From NCBI GenBank assembly GCA_023231475.1, contig JALJEE010000326.1, forward strand, positions 1-35,423: a stretch of 35,423 nucleotides of DNA. Reading direction: 5' to 3'. Below, one piece after another: positions 35,342-35,423 of the stretch. The position numbers and the translations under genes are program-made. This stretch comes from Seison nebaliae (taxonomy: Eukaryota > Rotifera > Pararotatoria > Seisonacea > Seisonidae). The notes under the pieces were generated by a model. The model worked only from the letters and a program-made list of their open reading frames with translations. It made no database searches and was not told the DNA's origin. How positions within the stretch are numbered: the stretch's first letter is position 1; the number at the start of each line of letters is the position of its first letter.

Positions 35342-35423
35342 ATGACTTCAAATGGTACCAACTTATCGATCTGTCATGAGAATTTGGCCGTCAACGAGAC
35401 AAACCAGAATGAAATAACAGTGT
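35342..35423 (+). CDS. Possible N-terminus of a membrane protein, cut by the window edge
   Basis: An ATG at 35342 opens a frame that runs 27 codons to the window edge. The sequence has normal amino-acid composition, unlike the flanking low-complexity frames, and carries three N-glycosylation sequons in 20 residues (NGT, NLS, NET). This is the kind of extracellular N-terminus seen on G-protein-coupled receptors, which often lack a signal peptide, but no membrane segment is in view, so the type is a guess. Confidence 0.4.
   Translation, partial: MTSNGTNLSICHENLAVNETNQNEITV

Overview
The window reads as nuclear DNA of a small, AT-rich, gene-dense invertebrate. Coding exons are joined by very short GT-AG introns (mostly 42-70 bp), intergenic gaps are short, and proteins carry Asn, Gln/His and Lys/Glu runs. 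The gene set is animal (GBF1, DDX41, PUS3, claudin-like, multi-CTLD receptor). My best guess is an acariform, perhaps astigmatid, mite; this rests on overall style, not a diagnostic marker. Where an exon model is given, I checked by hand that its pieces keep one reading phase.

Layout. 1-868: C-terminal part of an unidentified acidic-repeat protein (+). 2392-10521: one uninterrupted 2709-codon reading frame for the Arf-GEF GBF1 (+). 10697-12177: three-exon tRNA pseudouridine synthase PUS3 (-), convergent with GBF1. 12178-15006: gene-poor, with a 43-bp inverted copy of PUS3 coding sequence, a possible DNA-transposon scrap and a block of three hairpins. 15007-17665: eight-exon gene for a double claudin-like (8-TM) protein with a coiled, proline-rich tail (+). 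17890-19394: secreted FNII-like + CCP protein with a very basic tail (+). 19499-21430: DDX41 helicase (-). 22217-29778: 27-exon, 2029-residue mannose-receptor-like protein (+), with many C-type-lectin-like domains, FNII-like units, an apparent SUEL/Gal-lectin domain, one membrane helix and an NPIYSRL tail. About 29932-30403: a probable small spliced gene (-) found only by exon and splice-site reading. 31526-31893: small secreted single-CCP protein (-). 32429-34791: six-exon WD40-like membrane protein with a Sec12/PREB-like glycine motif (+). 35342 to the end: start of a further gene (+).

The clearest theme is extracellular recognition: between 17.9 and 31.9 kb, three secreted or surface proteins use FNII-like, CCP, CTLD and SUEL modules, interrupted only by DDX41. 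GBF1, and the WD40 protein if its Sec12-like motif is meaningful, would both act at the ER-Golgi boundary (Arf1 and Sar1 activation), but nothing shows that they are co-regulated. The items I would check first are the CTLD/SUEL receptor, the double-claudin protein, the hidden small spliced gene and the inverted PUS3 fragment.
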